Below are positions 14,498 to 17,323 of a stretch of DNA of 17,323 bases, one piece after another. The DNA comes from JAKOVR01 sp031415655. Its GTDB lineage: Bacteria > Actinomycetota > Acidimicrobiia > Acidimicrobiales > Acidimicrobilacustridaceae. The notes under the pieces are model-generated. The model had not been told where the DNA came from, did no database searches, and saw only the letters and a program-made list of their open reading frames with translations. The DNA lies in assembly GCA_031415655.1 (NCBI GenBank), contig JANOSD010000013.1, positions 1 to 17,323 on the forward strand. The letters run 5' to 3'. The position numbers and the translations under genes are program-made. Numbering within the stretch: position 1 is the stretch's first letter; the number at the start of each line of letters is the position of its first letter.

Positions 14498-14904
14498 CAG
14501 TCGTACAGACCCAGCTCCTCGGCCTCCCGGGTCATCTCGTCCAGAGCCTTGCGGCGCTTCATCGCTGAGGCCTCCCGGTGGGCGAGAACGTCACCGAGGG
14601 CAAGGCGACGATGCGTTCCCACGAGACGAGCGGGAAGCTTGCCCGCCTCGACCAGGCGGATCACGGTCGGTCGCGACACGCCGAGCACAGCCGCTGCTTG
14701 CTCCGTCGTGAGGTCGTCGGGCGAGCGGAGCACCAGGGCACGCTCACCGTCGGCTGCTGCCTCGAGGAACTCGGCCAGAGCCTCGACCACCGGCTGGGGG
14801 AGGTCGAGCACGGTGCCGTCTTCGGTGGTGATGCGCGGGTGGCTCCCGAGTGCGTGCAGCACCTCGCGTGCCTGATCCCGGTCCTTCTCGGTGACGACGC
14901 TCAT
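14497..14904 (-). CDS. HTH (excisionase-type) antitoxin of the PIN toxin
   Basis: The 135-residue protein starts at ATG 14904 (MSVVTEKDRDQAREVLHALG). Residues about 60-115 carry LTTEQAAAVLGVSRPTVIRL then VEAGKLPARLVGTHRRLALG, a MerR/excisionase-like DNA-binding domain, and the C-terminus ALDEMTREAEELGLYD is the tail that commonly meets the PIN partner in this group. Such antitoxins repress their own operon and block the toxin. The open frame extends to GTG 14940, but ATG 14904 follows a -10-like TACTCT by a few bases, suiting a leaderless transcript. Its stop overlaps the toxin ATG by one base. It is intact, unlike its toxin. Confidence 0.85.
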   Translation of the reverse strand: MSVVTEKDRDQAREVLHALGSHPRITTEDGTVLDLPQPVVEALAEFLEAAADGERALVLRSPDDLTTEQAAAVLGVSRPTVIRLVEAGKLPARLVGTHRRLALGDVLAHREASAMKRRKALDEMTREAEELGLYD

Positions 14905-14910
14905 GCTGCC

Positions 14911-14940
14911 AGAGTACACCCAAACGAAATATTCGAACAC
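14911..14940 (-). promoter_or_regulatory. Putative promoter of the toxin-antitoxin operon
   Basis: On the minus strand TACTCT (14916-14911) lies 6 bases before the antitoxin ATG, suggesting a short leader or leaderless start. A CGAA-ATA-TTCG dyad (14925-14935) falls just upstream, where an autorepressing antitoxin could bind. The -35 is not obvious. Confidence 0.35.
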
Positions 14941-14973
14941 TCGTTGCCGGATCGGGCGACCTGGCGCCTTGGC

Positions 14974-15808
14974 CTACGGCGCGAACGCGATCTGGGTCCA
15001 GCGCAGCTCGCTGACTGCATGGGGCTTCCCGAACCGCTCCACCTGCTCGTCGGTCGGCTGCTCTCGACCGACGAAGAGCACGCCTCGAGCGCTGTTGAAT
15101 CTGACGACGGGGTGATCACGTCGCCAAGTTCCGTAGGCCACGTTCGAATCGGCAGGTTTGAGCGGAAGCCCTGCCGACCGAACCTGCCGACCGATCCGGG
15201 CCAGGATCGAAGGGGTCAATCTCGTCCAGCAACGTCTGGACCAGCACCTCTCCCGAAGACGGGTCGAACGCAGTCAGCTCCGCCGGACCCTTCCACTCGG
15301 GCTGGATCATCGCCACCACTGCGACACCGTTCCCGGTGAACCCGACTGCGCCGAACAGGTCGTGGTGCTGCCACTCGCCGGTAACTTCGCCGGAGCCGTT
15401 GAAGAACGTGAGCGTCCGTCGTCGCCAGCCGAACATGCGCAGGGCGGCTCCCTGGTTGGCGTGGCAGGCGATCGATATCAGCTCGCCCTTGATCTCGCGC
15501 AGCTGCCTGGACTTCGTCGGGGCGGCGAGGGGGACGAGCATCGGTTGGCCCTTCCGGTCCATCCAGACAGCGAGGTGTTCGGAGAGCCACGGGACGAAGT
15601 CGCTGCACGGGAACCCGATTTGGCCGAGGTCGGCGCTGCCGTCTGGACCGTGGAGAGTGCCGTGCCCACGCCTTGCACCCCCCATGCGCATCTCCATCGA
15701 GTTGGAGATCTCCAGGGTCCAGCGCTTGTTTGGTGAGGTCGACGTGAACTGTTGCCCGCCCGCAGAGTCCGGCGGCGAACCCTCACGCACGATGACCTCG
15801 AACCGCAT
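14974..15808 (-). pseudogene. Unrecognised protein gene frameshifted by a 13-bp tandem duplication
   Basis: ATG 15808 opens MRFEVIVREGSPPDSAGGQQ, followed by NKRWTLEISNSMEMRM, CSDFVPWLSEHLAVWMDRKG and GAVGFTGNGVAVVAMIQPEW, a strand-rich protein. Near 15195 the frame slips: it reads DEIDPFDPGPDRSAGSVGRA, then non-family residues to a stop at 15116. Removing one copy of the 13-bp duplication at 15170-15195 joins RSAG directly to LPLKPADSNVAYGTW, and the frame then runs through FNSARGVLFVGREQPTDEQV to a stop at 14974, giving 273 residues. This exact repair shows that the ancestral gene was intact. I do not know the family. It may be cotranscribed with the antitoxin below it, 70 bases away. Confidence 0.65.
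15170..15195. repeat. Tandem duplication, two copies of a 13-bp unit
   Basis: CCTGCCGACCGAA (15170-15182) is followed at once by CCTGCCGACCGAT (15183-15195), 12 of 13 bases identical. It lies inside the gene at 14974-15808, and its length, one more than a multiple of three, is the cause of the frameshift there. Confidence 0.9.
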
Positions 15809-16042
15809 AGGGGGAGTGTCCCACGAGCACAGCGCCCTAACCGCGTCCGACGACGTCATCGCCGCGACGAACTCTCACGCGAGATTCCTCGATCCCATCA
15901 CAGAATTCTTAAGAGACAACGCCGCGTTCAACGGGCTTAGAAGCGCGTGGAACAGATGCGCCGAATCGGTGCGCCGCATCGCTGCCGATAGCAGCTACGG
16001 ATCAACGTCGCCTTGGTTGGTCTGACCCGCTACACAGGCGCA
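15809..16042. other. Intergenic region between divergent genes
   Basis: It separates the leftward frameshifted gene and the rightward gene at 16043, so it should hold both promoters. An AT-richer patch, CACAGAATTCTTAAGAGAC (about 15899-15917), is the likeliest promoter area, but no clear -35/-10 pair can be assigned. Confidence 0.3.
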
Positions 16043-16453
16043 ATGGACAGTGACGAGCTACTCGCTATCGAGCTCACCACAGACGAGCGATTCGTCCTCC
16101 GCTGCGGGCTTGTGGAGTGGGGCGGTCCCTCTCACTGCACCGGGGAGATGGCCGTCGCGATGGGCTTTGGTGGGGTCGACGATCTCTTCAACCGGGGGGA
16201 CCTGCTGGTTTCGGCGATCATGGCGGGTGATCCGCTCAACGCTGTCGATTGGTGCCGCGCTCTATTGGCGACCGAGATCTCGTTCATCAGCGATCTCGTG
16301 GGCTCCGGTCAGGACTGGATCTACACGACGGGGCTGTCGGATGAAACGACTTTGACAAGGCTCTGCCAGATCCAACGCAAGATGCCTCGGGCGGTCTACG
16401 CGGCGATCGGCAACGGCATCGGCACTCGCCCCGAACGTCCCGAAGCCGGCTGA
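16043..16453 (+). CDS. Small protein of unknown function
   Basis: ATG 16043 starts a 136-residue acidic protein beginning MDSDELLAIELTTDERFVLR then CGLVEWGGPSHCTGEMAVAM, with DDLFNRGDLLVSAIMAGDPL and WCRALLATEISFISDLVGSG further on. It is predicted mostly helical and soluble, with no signal peptide or membrane span. The upstream frame to 16013 is open, but ATG 16043 gives the more natural start; no strong ribosome site is seen. I do not recognise a named family, although the look is that of small actinobacterial proteins or immunity-like proteins. It is intact, on the opposite strand from its neighbours, and followed by two strong hairpins. Confidence 0.65.
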   Translation: MDSDELLAIELTTDERFVLRCGLVEWGGPSHCTGEMAVAMGFGGVDDLFNRGDLLVSAIMAGDPLNAVDWCRALLATEISFISDLVGSGQDWIYTTGLSDETTLTRLCQIQRKMPRAVYAAIGNGIGTRPERPEAG

Positions 16454-16521
16454 GCACTCGCAACGTCGCGGACAAGCCAGCGACGTCGATGCAGCCAATC
16501 GGGAGAGTCACGCCAAGGTCA

Positions 16522-16543
16522 CGGCGGCCGTTTTGGGCCGCCG
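16522..16543 (+). terminator. GC-rich hairpin downstream of the small gene
   Basis: Perfect 8-base arms CGGCGGCC and GGCCGCCG enclose a GTTTTG loop, 69 bases after the stop at 16453. There is no T-run after it, as is common for actinobacterial hairpin terminators. Confidence 0.5.
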
Positions 16544-16549
16544 AACGAC

Positions 16550-16590
16550 GAAGGCCCAGGTGCCGGAAACCTCGGCTGAACTGGGCCTTC
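16550..16590. terminator. Strong hairpin beside the tRNA-Gly remnant
   Basis: Perfect 10-base arms GAAGGCCCAG (16550-16559) and CTGGGCCTTC (16581-16590) enclose a loop that itself can pair GCCG with CGGC. It lies 4 bases beyond the 3' end of the tRNA-Gly fragment on the minus strand, where a tRNA terminator is expected, and it can also stop rightward transcription from the small gene. Confidence 0.65.
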
Positions 16591-16594
16591 TCTA

Positions 16595-16642
16595 TGGAGC
16601 GGGTAACGAGAATCGAGCTAGCGTTCTCAGCTTGGGAAGCTT
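16595..16642 (-). pseudogene. 3' half of a tRNA-Gly(CCC) gene, probable integration-site (att) footprint
   Basis: The minus strand reads AGCTTCCCAAGCTGAG, an anticodon loop TTCCCAA (anticodon CCC) with its 3' stem, then a T-arm containing TCGATTC, the acceptor strand TACCCGC and TCCA. The 5' half (acceptor GCGGGTA, D-arm) is missing: upstream sequence is unrelated, and identity stops in the 5' strand of the anticodon stem. Tyrosine integrases typically cross over at the anticodon loop and carry a copy of the 3' half on the element, so this is a classic attL/attR relic. T51 against C63 in the T-stem and C at position 54 show that it is no longer under tRNA selection. A plus-strand frame here, VTRIELAFSAWEA, is a known artefact of tRNA-Gly antisense. 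Confidence 0.75.
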
Positions 16643-16711
16643 CAGATATGTTGCGCGTAGATAGCCATCTACCTGGCACTACGTGACTGGCGGCTCGGTT
16701 CTGGAGCCTGG

Positions 16712-16730
16712 CGTGCAACCTACGTGCAAC
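16712..16730. repeat. Pair of CGTGCAAC direct repeats, 11-bp period
   Basis: CGTGCAAC occurs at 16712-16719 and again at 16723-16730, one helical turn apart, about 70 bases outside the tRNA-Gly footprint. Short direct repeats near a tRNA crossover site are typical integrase arm-binding sites; that role is inference. Confidence 0.4.
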
Positions 16731-16811
16731 TATGACCGATCGTTGTTGCCGGGTGCCGCTCGACGCGCTTGGGTTTCGGTCGGCTCCTGGTCACTTCCCT
16801 CGTTGAAGCAT

Positions 16812-16890
16812 GGGACCGGCCGAGTGATCGTTCCTACATGCTCGCCGCTCCGCCGTTGTCTCATGCCGGTCCCGCTGCTCGGATCACTCG
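16812..16890. repeat. Interleaved inverted repeats (pseudoknot topology)
   Basis: GGGACCGGC (16812-16820) pairs with GCCGGTCCC (16865-16873), and the directly adjoining CGAGTGATC (16821-16829) pairs with GATCACTCG (16882-16890). The order a-b-a'-b' is that of an H-type pseudoknot. The stretch has no convincing gene on either strand. Confidence 0.55.
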
Positions 16891-17123
16891 CCGTGCCACT
16901 TCTGCGCCGGCCTCGGCCCGGATCTTGGTGCGGTGAGTTAGTCGATCGACAAGGTCGGGACGTCGGCGTCGCCGGTGAACCGCGGGAAGTCATTTAGGCG
17001 TTGAAGAAGATCTTGAGTATGTCGACATGCACGCCATCATGCTCGTCAACCCCAACTCGAAACCCTCATCGAAGACGGCTCCCTCACTCAGGGCTCACCA
17101 CGAATGAGACGATTGCTGGTTGT
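16891..17123. other. Region without a supported gene
   Basis: A plus-strand frame reading QLETLIEDGSLTQGSPRMRR around 17046-17105 has protein-like composition and could be a broken C-terminus, but no start, domain or neighbour supports it. Nothing else is visible. Confidence 0.3.
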
Positions 17124-17323
17124 CTACGACGACGGGTCGAACACCAGCGGGACGGCGAGGTGCGCCAGGCGTAGTTTTTCGGTGGTGGAGTCGTCGGCAC
17201 AAAAGATCCGAACGAGCAAGGCGTGCAAATCGGGGCTCATGAGGGCGATGGCGTCGAGGCGTCGTTTTGTGGGCGGTGCCCAAAGTTGTCGAACGTCAAA
17301 GAACGTGCCGACCAGCTCCAACA
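17124..17323 (-). CDS. C-terminus of an unknown protein, running off the right edge
   Basis: The frame enters from the right edge as LELVGTFFDVRQLWAPPTKR then RLDAIALMSPDLHALLVRIF and ends VPLVFDPSS with a stop at 17124. Composition and the aromatic-rich FFDVRQLW stretch are protein-like and the frame stays open to the edge, so it is probably the end of a larger gene. A TTG at 17321 is formally a start, but nothing favours it. I cannot name the family. Confidence 0.45.
   Translation of the reverse strand, partial: LELVGTFFDVRQLWAPPTKRRLDAIALMSPDLHALLVRIFCADDSTTEKLRLAHLAVPLVFDPSS

Noticed and set aside
16489..16686. Plus-strand frame containing VTRIELAFSAWEA
   Set aside because: This phrase is the well-known spurious translation of the antisense of tRNA-Gly; it supports the tRNA remnant, not a protein.
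1..17323. CRISPR arrays, insertion sequences, rRNA or complete tRNA genes
   Set aside because: No regularly spaced repeats, transposase motifs, terminal inverted repeats or complete tRNA cloverleaf were found on reading both strands.

Overview
The window is high-GC DNA with actinobacterial character. Evidence includes GTG/TTG starts, a DrrA/DrrB-type ABC transporter with a MerR regulator, DUF2505, DUF4386 and DUF6933 proteins, HTH/PIN toxin-antitoxin genes and a tRNA-Gly 3' half. An uncultured member of the Actinomycetota is the best guess; genus cannot be told from the sequence. Almost every gene lies on the minus strand. No transposase, CRISPR array or rRNA was seen.

The layout is an accessory region in decay, with a few intact islands. 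Positions 1-2600 hold the start of an unknown gene leaving the left edge, a small helix-turn-helix protein, a DUF6933 protein on the plus strand, and an intact class II Fic protein with a 25-bp palindrome in its promoter. Positions 2846-5678 are mostly remnants: a CoA-transferase with a one-base deletion and no C-terminal half, a second Fic protein lacking its catalytic part, and an AbiEii-type nucleotidyltransferase toxin with frameshifts and a damaged active site. An intact Mrr-type restriction endonuclease follows (5828-6736).

Positions 7184-9542 carry an intact operon, ABC ATPase - permease - MerR regulator, read leftwards. It is preceded by a perfect 9+3+9 palindrome inside a MerR-type long-spacer promoter, so it is probably an autoregulated efflux system. 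Positions 9898-12440 hold a frameshifted unknown gene, a DUF4386 membrane protein and a DUF2505 (SRPBCC-fold) protein, the latter coupled by an ATGA overlap to a small frameshifted gene, and then a wrecked NAD-dependent epimerase/SDR gene.

Positions 12450-16640 look like the remains of an integrated element. There is an unknown plus-strand gene with an amber codon and a frameshift, a tyrosine recombinase with a frameshift and an opal codon, and a toxin-antitoxin pair in which the HTH antitoxin is intact but the PIN toxin has an ochre codon at position 36. An unknown gene follows that is frameshifted by an exact 13-bp tandem duplication, then an intact small unknown gene, tandem hairpins, and the 3' half of a tRNA-Gly gene, the usual footprint of an integrase that recombines at a tRNA. 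Beyond it lie 11-bp-spaced direct repeats and an unusual interleaved inverted repeat. The right edge holds the C-terminus of an unknown gene.

The recurrent theme is defence and toxin genes (two Fic, AbiEii, Mrr, PIN/HTH) around a dead integrase. Many single-base indels could be assembly errors. The in-frame stop codons, the active-site change and the 13-bp duplication are harder to explain that way.
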